A stretch of DNA of 35,545 nt, taken from positions 1 through 35,545 of the forward strand of contig CALXWB010000014.1 of NCBI GenBank assembly GCA_944392225.1. The letters run 5' to 3'. The notes beneath the pieces are model-generated. The model had not been told where the DNA came from and did not search any database. It was given only the letters and a program-made list of their open reading frames with translations. The first letter of the stretch is position 1. Each line of letters opens with the position of its first letter. A program made the translations under genes and the position numbers. Positions 7,281 to 16,126 of this stretch are shown here, in pieces. The DNA comes from an uncultured Alphaproteobacteria bacterium. GTDB lineage: Bacteria; Pseudomonadota; Alphaproteobacteria; RF32; CAG-239.

Positions 7281-9983
7281 ATGACTAAATGGGTATATAC
7301 ATTTGGAAACGGCAAAGCCGAAGGCGACGCCAGCATGCGTAATCTCCTCGGCGGTAAAGGTGCTAACCTTGCTGAAATGAACAAGGTCGGCTTGCCTGTA
7401 CCTCCAGGATTTACCGTTACAACCGAAGTTTGCACTTACTACTATGCAAACAACAACACTTATCCTGCCGATCTTAAAGAACAGGTTAAACAAGCTGTTG
7501 CCGGCGTTGAAAAAATTATGGGCAAAAAATTTGCCGATGCCAACAACCCGTTGCTCTTCTCCGTTCGTTCCGGCGCCAGAGTTTCTATGCCGGGTATGAT
7601 GGATACCGTTTTGAACTTGGGCTTGAATGATGAAACCGTTAAAGCTTTGGCTAAAGCCAGCGGTTCTGAAAGATTTGCTTACGACTCTTATCGTCGTTTC
7701 TTGCAAATGTTCTCCGATGTGGTTTTGGGTGCCGATTTGGAACTCTATGAAGGCGCTTTGGAGAAAATGAAAGTCGCTAAAGGTTATAAATCTGATACTG
7801 ATTTGACCGCTGACGACTTGAAAGAACTCGTTAATGAATATAAAGAAATCGGCAAAAAAACAGGCAAAGTCGTTCCGCAAGATCCTTGGGAACAACTCTG
7901 GGCCGGTATCGGCGCCGTTTTCGGTTCTTGGATGTCTGCTCGTGCCATCACCTATCGTAAATTGAACAACATTCCGGGTGATTGGGGCACAGCCGTTAAC
8001 GTTCAAACCATGGTGTTCGGTAACGCCGGTGATGACTGCGCTACCGGTGTTTGCTTCTCTCGTGACCCGGCTACCGGTGAAAACAGATATTATGGTGAAT
8101 ACCTCGTCAACGCTCAAGGCGAAGACGTTGTGGCCGGTATCCGCACACCGCAACCGATGGCCTCTGAAGGCAAAGGCAACTCTTTGGAAGAATTGTGGCC
8201 CGATATTTATAAAGAATTGGTTGATGCCAGAAACAACCTCGAAAACCACTACAAAGATATGCAAGATATGGAATTCACCATTGAACACCGCAAACTCTGG
8301 ATGTTGCAATGCCGTAACGGTAAACGTACCGCTGCTGCCGCCGTTCGTATGGCTGTGGAAATGGTTGAAGAAGGCTTGCTCAATAAAGAAGAAGCTATTA
8401 TGCGCGTTGGTGCTGACCAATTAGACCAATTGTTGCACCCGATGCTCGACCCGAAAGCTAAGAAAAACGTTATAGCTACCGGTTTGCCGGCTTCTCCCGG
8501 AGCTGCTGTCGGTCGCGCCGTTTTCAATGCTGAAGATGCTGAAAACTGGGCTAACAAAGGTGAAAAAGTTATCCTTATCCGTAACGAAACATCTCCTGAA
8601 GATATCGGCGGTATGCACGCTTCTCAAGGTGTGATTACTGCTCGCGGCGGTATGACCTCTCACGCAGCCGTTGTTGCTCGCGGTATGGGTACTCCTTGCG
8701 TTTCCGGCTCTAACGATATTACCATCGACTATGCTAAGAAAACAATGACCACCAAATCCGGCGTTGTTGTTAAAGAAGGCGACTGGGTATCTTTGGACGG
8801 TGCTAAAGGTCAAATCATTGAAGGTCAAATCCCGACTGTTAATGTTGAAATGACAGGTAACTTTGGCAAACTCATGAGCTGGGTTGATGAAATCCGCACC
8901 ATGAAAGTTCGCGCTAACGCTGAAACTCCGAAAGATGCTCAACAAGCTCTTGATTTCGGCGCTGAAGGTATTGGTTTGGCCAGAACCGAACACATGTTCT
9001 TTGATGCTGACCGTATTCCGGATATGCGCGCTATGATCTTGTCTGACACCACCGAAGGTCGTCGTGCTGCTTTGGCTCGTTTGTTGCCTTACCAAAAACA
9101 AGACTTTAAAGACTTGTTCAAAATTATGAACGGCTTGCCGGTTACCATCCGCTTGCTCGATCCGCCTTTGCACGAATTCTTGCCGCATACTGATGCCGAA
9201 ATGCAAGAATTGGCTAACAAAATGGGCATGACTTTGGAACAAGTTAAAACTCGCGCTAATGCTTTGCACGAAGCTAACCCGATGCTTGGTCACCGTGGTT
9301 GCCGTTTGGCCGTTACATATCCTGAAATTGCCGAAATGCAAACTCGTGCTATTCTTGAAGCCGCTTTGGAATGCCAAGATGCAGGTATTAAAGTAATTCC
9401 TGAAATCGAAGTTCCGTTGATCGGTGCTAAGAAAGAGTTGGATATTGTTAAACACATTATCGATGAAACCGCTGAAAAAGTATTCGCTGAAAAAGGCAAG
9501 AAGATTGACTACCTCGTTGGTACCATGATTGAATTGCCGCGCGCTGCTTTGCAAGCTGAAAACATTGCAGAAACCGCTGCATTCTTCGGCTTTGGTACCA
9601 ATGACTTGACCCAAACCACTTTGGGTATGAGCCGTGATGATACCGGTGCAATCCTCGATGAATACCGCGCTAAAGGTGTTTATGTTGCAGATCCGTTTGC
9701 ATCTATCGACGTTGATGGTGTGGGCAAATTGGTTCGTCGTGCTGCCGTTGAAGGCCGTGCTACCAACCCTGACTTGCACTTGGGTGTTTGCGGTGAACAT
9801 GGTGGTGATCCGAAATCTATCGAATTCTTTGATGAGGTTGGTTTGGATTATGTATCTTGCTCTCCGTTCCGTGTTCCTGTTGCTCGTTTGGCCGCAGCTC
9901 AAGCTGCCGTTAAACACAAAGGCCAAAAGAAGGCTGTTGACGGGGCTAAGCATGGTGGTTGCTGCAGCCAAAAATGCGCCTAA
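7281..9983 (+). CDS. ppdK: Pyruvate, phosphate dikinase
   Basis: A 900-residue cytoplasmic enzyme that interconverts pyruvate + ATP + Pi with PEP + AMP + PPi. It lets glycolysis run in a PPi-linked manner or lets PEP be remade. The N-terminal nucleotide-binding domain opens with GGKGANLAEM and PVPPGFTVTTE. The swivelling phosphohistidine domain has GGMTSHAAVVARG with the catalytic His at residue 461. The C-terminal PEP/pyruvate TIM barrel has GHRGCR, GTNDLTQTTLGMSRDD and GVCGEHGGD with the catalytic Cys at residue 837. Length fits bacterial PPDK (about 870-900). A GGAG site lies at 7265-7268. An oddity is a short tail ending in Cys894, Cys895 and Cys899, beyond the usual end of the fold. It is followed directly by the hairpin repeat array. 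Confidence 0.97.
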   Translation: MTKWVYTFGNGKAEGDASMRNLLGGKGANLAEMNKVGLPVPPGFTVTTEVCTYYYANNNTYPADLKEQVKQAVAGVEKIMGKKFADANNPLLFSVRSGARVSMPGMMDTVLNLGLNDETVKALAKASGSERFAYDSYRRFLQMFSDVVLGADLELYEGALEKMKVAKGYKSDTDLTADDLKELVNEYKEIGKKTGKVVPQDPWEQLWAGIGAVFGSWMSARAITYRKLNNIPGDWGTAVNVQTMVFGNAGDDCATGVCFSRDPATGENRYYGEYLVNAQGEDVVAGIRTPQPMASEGKGNSLEELWPDIYKELVDARNNLENHYKDMQDMEFTIEHRKLWMLQCRNGKRTAAAAVRMAVEMVEEGLLNKEEAIMRVGADQLDQLLHPMLDPKAKKNVIATGLPASPGAAVGRAVFNAEDAENWANKGEKVILIRNETSPEDIGGMHASQGVITARGGMTSHAAVVARGMGTPCVSGSNDITIDYAKKTMTTKSGVVVKEGDWVSLDGAKGQIIEGQIPTVNVEMTGNFGKLMSWVDEIRTMKVRANAETPKDAQQALDFGAEGIGLARTEHMFFDADRIPDMRAMILSDTTEGRRAALARLLPYQKQDFKDLFKIMNGLPVTIRLLDPPLHEFLPHTDAEMQELANKMGMTLEQVKTRANALHEANPMLGHRGCRLAVTYPEIAEMQTRAILEAALECQDAGIKVIPEIEVPLIGAKKELDIVKHIIDETAEKVFAEKGKKIDYLVGTMIELPRAALQAENIAETAAFFGFGTNDLTQTTLGMSRDDTGAILDEYRAKGVYVADPFASIDVDGVGKLVRRAAVEGRATNPDLHLGVCGEHGGDPKSIEFFDEVGLDYVSCSPFRVPVARLAAAQAAVKHKGQKKAVDGAKHGGCCSQKCA

Positions 9984-9988
9984 AAATA

Positions 9989-10203
9989 GGCAACTTGCTA
10001 AATAACTTTCATGCTTGGAGATTTTTTCCTTATGTATGTTTTTATACACCGCGGAAAAAATCTCCGTCGCAGCAAAGCTATTAATCAAGTTGATTGCTAC
10101 ATAATTGGAAAAAAATGCCTGATGTATGTCAGGCATTTTTTATTATAAGAGGTGTTGCGCTCGAAAGTTTCTGCGTAGCATAGCCTCCGCCAAATTTTCT
10201 TTG
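9989..10203. repeat. Tandem hairpin repeat, unit A (215 bp)
   Basis: Starts at GGCAACTTGCT six bases after the ppdK stop and is nearly identical to 10204-10420. It holds two hairpins: one of 13 bp (10017-10029 with 10053-10065, GGAGATTTTTTCC arm) and a terminator (10111-10122 with 10129-10140). It ends in a GCTCGAAAGTTTCTGCG ... CCGCCAAATTTTC stretch without clear structure. Confidence 0.9.
10111..10143 (+). terminator. Rho-independent terminator of ppdK (repeat unit A)
   Basis: Stem AAAAATGCCTGA / TCAGGCATTTTT with a TGTATG loop. It is the first clear T-tailed terminator after ppdK and is repeated in units B and C. Confidence 0.8.
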
Positions 10204-10420
10204 GGCAACTTGCTAAATAACTTTCATGCTTGGAGATTTTTTCCTTATGTATGTGTTTATACACTGCGGAAAAAATCTCCGTCGCAGCAAAGCTATTAAT
10301 TAAGTTGATTGCTACATAATTGGAAAAAAATGCCTGATGAAAGTCAGGCATTTTTTGTTATAGAGGAGGCGCCTCGCTCGAAAGTTTCTGCGTAGCATAG
10401 CCTCCGCCAAATTTTCCTTG
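10204..10420. repeat. Tandem hairpin repeat, unit B (217 bp)
   Basis: Offset 215 from unit A with few differences. Both hairpins are kept: 10232-10244 with 10268-10280, and the terminator 10325-10356 (TGCCTGA / TCAGGCA stem). The terminator loop has changed from TGTATG to TGAAAG while the stem is unchanged. Confidence 0.9.
10325..10356. terminator. Terminator hairpin of repeat unit B
   Basis: The stem TGCCTGA / TCAGGCA is flanked by A and T runs, so it could work in both directions. It is the second terminator downstream of ppdK. Confidence 0.7.
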
Positions 10421-10502
10421 GGCAACTTGCTTAATCATTAATCAAGTTGATTGCAACGATGTTGAAAAAAAGCGTCTGATTTTTTATCAGGCGCTTTTTT
10501 TT
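10421..10502. repeat. Degenerate third repeat unit C with terminator
   Basis: Begins with the same GGCAACTTGCT and keeps ATTAATCAAGTTGATTGC, but lacks the first hairpin. Its terminator (about 10464-10502) has a different stem, GCGTCTGAT / ATCAGGCGC, with one G-T pair. Both arms changed together relative to A and B. The A and T flanks make it a plausible bidirectional terminator for ppdK and for the MFS gene ending at 10589. Confidence 0.8.
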
Positions 10503-10588
10503 CAGTGCAAATTTTTCGTTTTTGATTTTATATTTTCTTTTCCAATCAAACAATTAAAGAAGCTTGCTCTTGCAACTTATTTATTTTT

Positions 10589-11875
10589 TTAGTGCTTCTT
10601 ACTCTTTAGGGCTTGTTTGACCTTGCTGAAGAATCCAACATCTTCCGTGATGTTGTTAAAAACATGGGTCGGTGCCACGGGTTGCGGTGTGGTCGGCGTG
10701 TTTGTTATATAGTTGACGTCTTTTGTGGCAATTTGCTTAAAGGTAAAGATGATGACCGCGCCGGTGACAATGGAAAAAGACAACAAAAACCAAATATTGC
10801 CAAAAAACTGCATCATGGCCGAGATGAGAATCGGGCCGATAATCAAGCCCATACTTTGCAGCAAAATCAGCATGCCGCTGGCTTGCGTGCGCTCCGAATC
10901 TTCCAGTTTATCATTGGCGTGAGAAACAGATATCGGATACATGACAAAAATGCCGCAGCCAAGAAGAAGCGATGATAAGGCAATGACGGTTTTTCCGCCG
11001 TCTATAAAATAGTGCATCCAAGGGGCTATCAAAAACAGAAAACCCGATGTCCACATCAAAACAAAGCGACGGTCAAAATAGTCAGACAATTTGCCAATCG
11101 GCAATTGTGCCAGCATGCCGCCAAAAATGCCAAAAAACATGAAAATTGAGGTTTCTTCAATGCTCAAACCGTTGCTGTGAGCATAGATGGCACCCAAAGT
11201 GTAAAATGCACCAACCAAGAATCCGCTGGCAAAACACCCAACCACTCCAACCGGGACTTTTTTATATAGCTCTTTTAATGGCATGGATTTGTGCACCGTG
11301 ATGTCCGGCGTGGGTAGGGCGGTTAATGATATGGGAACCAAGGCAATGGAGAATAAGCCGGAAACAATCATATATATGACTAAGCCGTTTTTATCTTGAA
11401 TGTTTAACAGCAATTGTCCAAAGCTGGAGCCAAAATAGGTGCTCAGCATGTATAATGACATAATGATGCCGCGGTTCTTGTTGTTGGCTCTGGTGTTTAA
11501 CCAGCTTTCCAAACACAAAAAACAGCTTCCGATACAATAGCCCTCAAACAAACGCAATAAGCCCCAAAATGTGGCATTGACCTCAATATAATGCAGCGGA
11601 ACAACGGCGGAAAAAGTGGAAATAAAGGCACAAAAAGCGCGGATATGTCCAACTTTGTTGATGATGCGATAGGAGGTGAGCGAGGCCACAACATAGCCTA
11701 AATAATATAGCGAAAGGACAATACCGGCTTTGGCCGTGTCAATGCCGTTGGCCGTCATGCGCAAAGCCAAGGTGGAAGACAACAAAGAAAAGGCACAGCA
11801 GGTTAAAACCGTGCCCATGAAAAAGGCTGAAAGCGGGGATATAATGCTTTTTAAACTGGAAAAAAATTTGCTCAC
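10589..11875 (-). CDS. MFS transporter, YcaD-like
   Basis: A 428-residue inner-membrane protein with about 12 hydrophobic segments in two six-helix halves separated by a polar loop near residues 195-210. The early part (AGIVLSLYYLGYVVASLTSYRIINKVGH) contains the loop 2-3 region of major facilitator proteins. GLLRLFEGYCIGSCFLCLESWLN resembles the YcaD / sugar-efflux-like branch, where an E-x-W-L-N motif is common. The substrate cannot be told. The start is a GTG (11873-11875) with only a weak AAAGAG upstream; no better start exists before Met20. The C-terminal 40 residues are polar and cytoplasmic. It is convergent with ppdK across the repeat array and divergent from opgG. Confidence 0.85.
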   Translation of the reverse strand: MSKFFSSLKSIISPLSAFFMGTVLTCCAFSLLSSTLALRMTANGIDTAKAGIVLSLYYLGYVVASLTSYRIINKVGHIRAFCAFISTFSAVVPLHYIEVNATFWGLLRLFEGYCIGSCFLCLESWLNTRANNKNRGIIMSLYMLSTYFGSSFGQLLLNIQDKNGLVIYMIVSGLFSIALVPISLTALPTPDITVHKSMPLKELYKKVPVGVVGCFASGFLVGAFYTLGAIYAHSNGLSIEETSIFMFFGIFGGMLAQLPIGKLSDYFDRRFVLMWTSGFLFLIAPWMHYFIDGGKTVIALSSLLLGCGIFVMYPISVSHANDKLEDSERTQASGMLILLQSMGLIIGPILISAMMQFFGNIWFLLSFSIVTGAVIIFTFKQIATKDVNYITNTPTTPQPVAPTHVFNNITEDVGFFSKVKQALKSKKH

Positions 11876-11977
11876 GTTTTGTATACTCTTTATATTATTA
11901 CTTATTTTATGTTTTTAGTGATAGCGAATATTATGATTTAGTCAAGTTTTTATATCTTAACGTATGTATAAAAGAGG

Positions 11978-12009
11978 TTGACTTTTGGGCCAAACTGCAT
12001 TGTTATAAT
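11978..12009 (+). promoter_or_regulatory. Candidate opgG promoter
   Basis: A consensus TATAAT at 12004-12009 preceded by TG (extended -10), with TTGACT at 11978-11983. The 20-bp spacer is longer than ideal, which the extended -10 may offset. A promoter here excludes opgG starts upstream of about 12015. Confidence 0.5.
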
Positions 12010-12049
12010 GACAAAGTCGACGTTTTATAAATTATATGAAAGATTAATT

Positions 12050-13630
12050 ATGTTAAAAAAGATTTTCTTTGCCATAATCTTGTTTTTGTGCCTGATAGCT
12101 GCGGCTTATTTGGGTTTTGTGAAATATAAAGAATGGAAAATGCAAAGCTTGCAAGAAGAACAAGCCAAATTGGCCGATGGCTTTGATGCAAAACAACTTA
12201 TTGAAATTGCAAAGAATCTTTCTGAAAAAGCTTATGAAAAACCAACGGATGTTTTGCCCGAAGAGCTCAAGAATCTGAATTATGATCAGCACCGCGATAT
12301 TCGCTTTGTGCGCGAAAACGGCCCTTGGTATAACAAGTCTTTGCCCTTTGAGGTGCAGTTTTTCCATTTGGGGTCCATGTTCCAAATTTCCGTTCCGATT
12401 AACGAAATTGTGAATGGTAAGGTGCTGCCGATTAAATATTCTTCCGCCTTTTTTGACTATGGTAAAAACAAACTGGATACCGAGGCTTTGAAAAATGTGG
12501 GGTATGCCGGTTTTCGCCTGCATTATCCATTGAACTCTCGCCAATATTACGATGAGCTGATTTCTTTTCTCGGTGCCAGCTATTTCAGAGCCCTTGCCGT
12601 GGGACAAAAATATGGTATTTCAGCCCGTGGATTGGCCATTGATACGGCTGTGCAAACCGGCGAAGAATTTCCTATTTTTAAAGAATTTTGGCTCAAACGC
12701 CCCAAACATAACGACCAAAGTATTAAAGTTTATGCTTTGCTTGATAGTCCAAGCGTGACCGGGGCTTATGTCTTTACAATCACGCCGGGCTTGAACACCA
12801 CTGTGAAGGTGGATGCCACGCTCTTTCCTCGCAAAGATATCAATAAGCTCGGCGTGGCTCCGCTGACCTCAATGTATCTGTTTGGCGAAAACAGCAAAAA
12901 CAAGTTTGACGATCATCGTCCCGAGGTGCATGACAGCGACGGCTTGCTCGTTTGGAACGGCAATGATGAATGGCTTTGGCGTCCGCTTGATAATTCTAAA
13001 TATTTGCGAATCAGCTCTTTTTCCGATAATAACCCCAAAGGTTTCGGTTTGATGCAAAGAGACAGAAATCCCGAGCATTATATGGATTTTGAAGCGGTTT
13101 ATGAAAAACGTCCGAGCGTTTGGGTCGAGCCTTTGGAAAACTGGGGCAAAGGTGTGGTTCAGTTGGTGGAAATTCCTTCCATTCAGGAAATTCATGATAA
13201 TATCGTGGCTTATTGGGTGCCGGATGAAAAAATCAAAGCCGGTAAGGAATATCATTTTTCTTATATGCTGCATTGGGCTAACGAAGTGCCGGTGGACAAT
13301 GGACTGGCTAAAGTGAAGGCAACTTATACCGGTGTTGGCGGTGTTTCCGGCATGCTTGAAAACGAAAAACGCAAATTTGTGGTTGATTTTATCAATCTTC
13401 CCGTTAAAAACCTGAAACAAGCCATTGAAAACAAAGAGGTGGTTGCCAATATCACCGTGAGTGAGGGTGTGGTTAAAGGACATCATCTGATGTATAATCC
13501 GCTTACGGGCGGAGCTTTGCTCTATATGGATTTTAAGCCTAACGGCAAAACTTCCGAAATCAGAATGAGCTTAACTGATAAAAACGGCAAAAATTTGTCT
13601 GAAATATGGAGTTATCAATGGTTGCCTTAA
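12050..13630 (+). CDS. opgG: Glucan biosynthesis protein G (periplasmic)
   Basis: A 526-residue protein of the OpgG/MdoG family, which modifies or releases osmoregulated periplasmic glucans made by OpgH. I chose the ATG at 12050 over the longer frame start at 11978 because a hydrophobic export segment (KKIFFAIILFLCLIAAAYLGF) starts right there and the likely -10 box is at 12004-12009. Family hallmarks include QFFHLGSMFQ near residue 85, GAYVFTITPG, SMYLFGENS, FDDHRPEVHDSDGL, NDEWLWRPLDN, GFGLMQRDR and HYMDFEAVYEKRPS. Length matches the family (about 510-550). The N-terminus could be a cleaved signal (AAA-Y) or an uncleaved anchor. The next gene overlaps its end by 13 bp, so opgG, the small gene and opgH form one operon. 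Confidence 0.95.
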   Translation: MLKKIFFAIILFLCLIAAAYLGFVKYKEWKMQSLQEEQAKLADGFDAKQLIEIAKNLSEKAYEKPTDVLPEELKNLNYDQHRDIRFVRENGPWYNKSLPFEVQFFHLGSMFQISVPINEIVNGKVLPIKYSSAFFDYGKNKLDTEALKNVGYAGFRLHYPLNSRQYYDELISFLGASYFRALAVGQKYGISARGLAIDTAVQTGEEFPIFKEFWLKRPKHNDQSIKVYALLDSPSVTGAYVFTITPGLNTTVKVDATLFPRKDINKLGVAPLTSMYLFGENSKNKFDDHRPEVHDSDGLLVWNGNDEWLWRPLDNSKYLRISSFSDNNPKGFGLMQRDRNPEHYMDFEAVYEKRPSVWVEPLENWGKGVVQLVEIPSIQEIHDNIVAYWVPDEKIKAGKEYHFSYMLHWANEVPVDNGLAKVKATYTGVGGVSGMLENEKRKFVVDFINLPVKNLKQAIENKEVVANITVSEGVVKGHHLMYNPLTGGALLYMDFKPNGKTSEIRMSLTDKNGKNLSEIWSYQWLP

Positions 13631-14067
13631 AAATTCAGAGCGTGAATGACGTGGTTGCCGCTTATGTGCAAAGCTTTGGCTATTCTGATGCCGAGGCTCA
13701 AGTTTTGACGGCCGGCATTATGCAAAATTATGCCGAAAAACTCAATTCCGATGATTTGCTCTCTTCTTTGAACGAGATTGTTTATCAAAAAATAAAACCA
13801 CTGTTTGCTCATGCCAAAAACAGTGAAAAAACACAGAACTTGGCCTTGTTTAAGGCTTTGTTCTTAATGCATGACGGGGCAAAAATTTGTCCGACCCAGC
13901 TGTTTGACGATAAGCCTTTGCCGGCACAGTTGGTTGAAAAAATAAATTTTGATGAGCTTAAAAATGCGCCGCTTATCAAACGCAGCCAGATGGAAGCTCA
14001 GAAAATTGAGCCGATTGAGTTTTGGAAAACGCTCGGTCAGCTTTTGGGCTTGGTAAAAAAAGGATAA
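13618..14067 (+). CDS. Unrecognised 149-residue protein between opgG and opgH
   Basis: The ATG at 13618 has a GGAG site 6 bases upstream (13608-13611) inside the end of opgG, so I prefer it over the in-frame ATG at 13606. No signal peptide or membrane segment is visible, so the protein is probably cytoplasmic and largely helical. It has a run of acidic and hydrophobic helices (SDAEAQVLTAGIMQNYAEKL, DDLLSSLNEIVYQKI) and ends EFWKTLGQLLGLVKKG. No known catalytic motif is visible and I do not recognise the family. The 13-bp overlap with opgG and 4-bp gap to opgH argue for translational coupling and a role in glucan synthesis, for instance as a cytoplasmic accessory or regulator of OpgH. That role is inference from position only. 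Confidence 0.8.
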   Translation: MVALKIQSVNDVVAAYVQSFGYSDAEAQVLTAGIMQNYAEKLNSDDLLSSLNEIVYQKIKPLFAHAKNSEKTQNLALFKALFLMHDGAKICPTQLFDDKPLPAQLVEKINFDELKNAPLIKRSQMEAQKIEPIEFWKTLGQLLGLVKKG

Positions 14068-14071
14068 TTTA

Positions 14072-16126
14072 ATGGCTTTTTCTGATACCGAAAATTTGAT
14101 TAATCTGAACCCGGAAAGAGTGCGCCATCGCCGCATTAAAGTTTTTGGGTTGATGTTTGTTTCTACGTTGCTTGCCACGCTGAAATGGGTGTCTTCCATT
14201 CCGACGGATAGTTTTTGGTTGACCAAATTTTTGATGACATGCTTGTTTATTTTAACTTTCGGCTGGATTGCTTTGTTTTTCTGGTCCAGCATTTTCGGCT
14301 TCATTGAGCTGATGAGCAGACGCAAAGTTCCGGGAATCAATTGGGCACCCAAAGATGCTCCGCTCACCACCAAAACCGCTATCTTGATGCCGGTGTATAA
14401 TGAATCGTCAACCAATGTTTTTGCCAACCTGCTCGCCATGGCTCAGAGTTTGAAAAATACCGGCAGAGAAAAGGCGTTTGATATTTTTGTCTTAAGCGAT
14501 ACCACAAACCCCAAAGTTTGGGTGGAAGAAGAAAAAATTTGGCTCGAGGCAAAAAAGCAAATTCCCGAAGGAATTAATCTCTATTATCGCAGACGGGCTA
14601 AAAATACGGCACGCAAAAGCGGCAATATTGAAGATTTTTGCACCAAATGGGGCGCTTATTATGACTTTATGATTGTTCTTGATGCTGATAGCTTGCTTGA
14701 AGGTGAGACCATGGTTAAAATGGTGCAGCTGATGCAAGTTAACCCTAAAACAGGTATTATTCAAGCGCCACCGATGTGTTTGAACGGGCATAGCTTGTTT
14801 GCTCGTATGCAGCAGTTTGCCGGTAAGGTTTACGGGCCGATTGTTTCTGCCGGTTTGGCTTATTGGCAAGTGGGGGACAGTAACTATTGGGGGCATAATG
14901 CCATTATTCGCGTGAAAGCCTTTATGGCCTGTTGCGGTTTGCCGGTTTTAAAAGGCAAAGCTCCCTTCGGCGGTATGATTTTGAGCCACGATTTTGTTGA
15001 GGCTGCTCTTATTCGCCGCGGCGGCTGGGCGGCTTGGCTCTTGCCCGAGCTCAAAGGCAGCTATGAAGAATGTCCGCCGACCATGATTGACTTTGCCATT
15101 CGTGACCGGCGCTGGTGTCAGGGAAATATGCAGCATTTGAAAATTTTGGTTTCCAAAGGCTTGCACCCCGTCAGCCGTGTGCATTTTACCATTGGCGTGA
15201 TGTCTTATCTTTCTTCACCTTTGTGGTTGGCTTTCTTGGTCATCGGCACGATGATTGTGCTGGGGCGCGGTATTTTCCCGCCGGTGTATTTTGAAGAAGT
15301 GCGCACGCTTTTCCCCGTGTGGCCGATTTTTGACAAGCTCGGCACCATTACACTATTTGCTCTTTCCATGTTTATGCTGATTTTTCCAAAGTTTTTGGGT
15401 TTAATCGTCTTTTTGCGCGATAACAAAAACAAAAGAAAAATCATTGGTTTGTGGTCTGCCTTTAAAAGCGTGATTGCCGAGATTGTGATGAGCGTGTTAA
15501 CAGCTCCGATTATGATGATGTTTCAGAGCAAGTTCGTGTTTGATATTTTTGCCGGAAATTCCGTTTCTTGGAATACGCAGAATCGCGATGATACGGGAAC
15601 TTCTTTCAAAGAGGCTTTGGCTCGGCATTTTTCGCACACGGTTTTGGGAATTATCTCAACAATTGTGATTTGGTTTTATGCGCATTCCATCTTTTGGTGG
15701 ATGTTGCCGATTACCATCGGATTGATGCTTTCCATCCCAATTTCTATGTTCACTTCAAGAGTGAAAAACGGCGAATGGTTTAAAAAACATGGTTTTTTCA
15801 TTATCCCGGAAGAGACTAATGTGCCAAAAATTTTGCGCGAGGCTAAAATTTATTTGAAAAAATTGCAAAATCTCGAGCCAAAACAAAAAGGCGTGGCTTT
15901 GCTGACGGAAGATAATGTGATGAACGCTTTGCATATTGCCATGTTGCAGGTGAACGGTCCGGCACCCGATTTTTCTAAAGAAGTGATGCAAAATGCCGAG
16001 ATTAAGCTTGAAAACTATTTGACCTATGGCAAAGAAATGGACTTGAGCAAAGATGAAGAACTTTCTTTGCTTTATAATCCCAAGCTCTTGTCTCAAGCCA
16101 ATGTGATGCGCTATCTAAAAGGGTAG
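14072..16126 (+). CDS. opgH: Glucan biosynthesis glucosyltransferase H
   Basis: A 684-residue inner-membrane glycosyltransferase (GT2 family) that polymerises UDP-glucose into beta-glucan and passes it to the periplasm. Two N-terminal membrane segments (about 24-40 and 51-80) precede the catalytic domain. Catalytic features are MPVYNES (106-112), the DAD metal site (204-206), SHDFVEAAL (305-313) and the R-D-R-R-W element (344-348) equivalent to QxxRW. Several more membrane segments follow, between about 370 and 575. The protein is shorter than the E. coli form (847) because the long N-terminal cytoplasmic part is missing. AAGGAT lies 8 bases upstream of the ATG. Its last 12 bases overlap the convergent mutT gene. 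Confidence 0.95.
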   Translation: MAFSDTENLINLNPERVRHRRIKVFGLMFVSTLLATLKWVSSIPTDSFWLTKFLMTCLFILTFGWIALFFWSSIFGFIELMSRRKVPGINWAPKDAPLTTKTAILMPVYNESSTNVFANLLAMAQSLKNTGREKAFDIFVLSDTTNPKVWVEEEKIWLEAKKQIPEGINLYYRRRAKNTARKSGNIEDFCTKWGAYYDFMIVLDADSLLEGETMVKMVQLMQVNPKTGIIQAPPMCLNGHSLFARMQQFAGKVYGPIVSAGLAYWQVGDSNYWGHNAIIRVKAFMACCGLPVLKGKAPFGGMILSHDFVEAALIRRGGWAAWLLPELKGSYEECPPTMIDFAIRDRRWCQGNMQHLKILVSKGLHPVSRVHFTIGVMSYLSSPLWLAFLVIGTMIVLGRGIFPPVYFEEVRTLFPVWPIFDKLGTITLFALSMFMLIFPKFLGLIVFLRDNKNKRKIIGLWSAFKSVIAEIVMSVLTAPIMMMFQSKFVFDIFAGNSVSWNTQNRDDTGTSFKEALARHFSHTVLGIISTIVIWFYAHSIFWWMLPITIGLMLSIPISMFTSRVKNGEWFKKHGFFIIPEETNVPKILREAKIYLKKLQNLEPKQKGVALLTEDNVMNALHIAMLQVNGPAPDFSKEVMQNAEIKLENYLTYGKEMDLSKDEELSLLYNPKLLSQANVMRYLKG

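Noticed and set aside
8421..10136. Long minus-strand frame (571 codons) antisense to ppdK and running into the repeat array; also 7257-8420
   Set aside because: These mirror the codon pattern of ppdK, have no ribosome site or recognisable domain, and ppdK is certain. The frame at 10097-10351 resembles the 5' end of the first because both lie in the DNA repeat units.
9989..10502. CRISPR array
   Set aside because: Units are about 215 bp with two hairpins and no spacer variation; no cas genes in the window.
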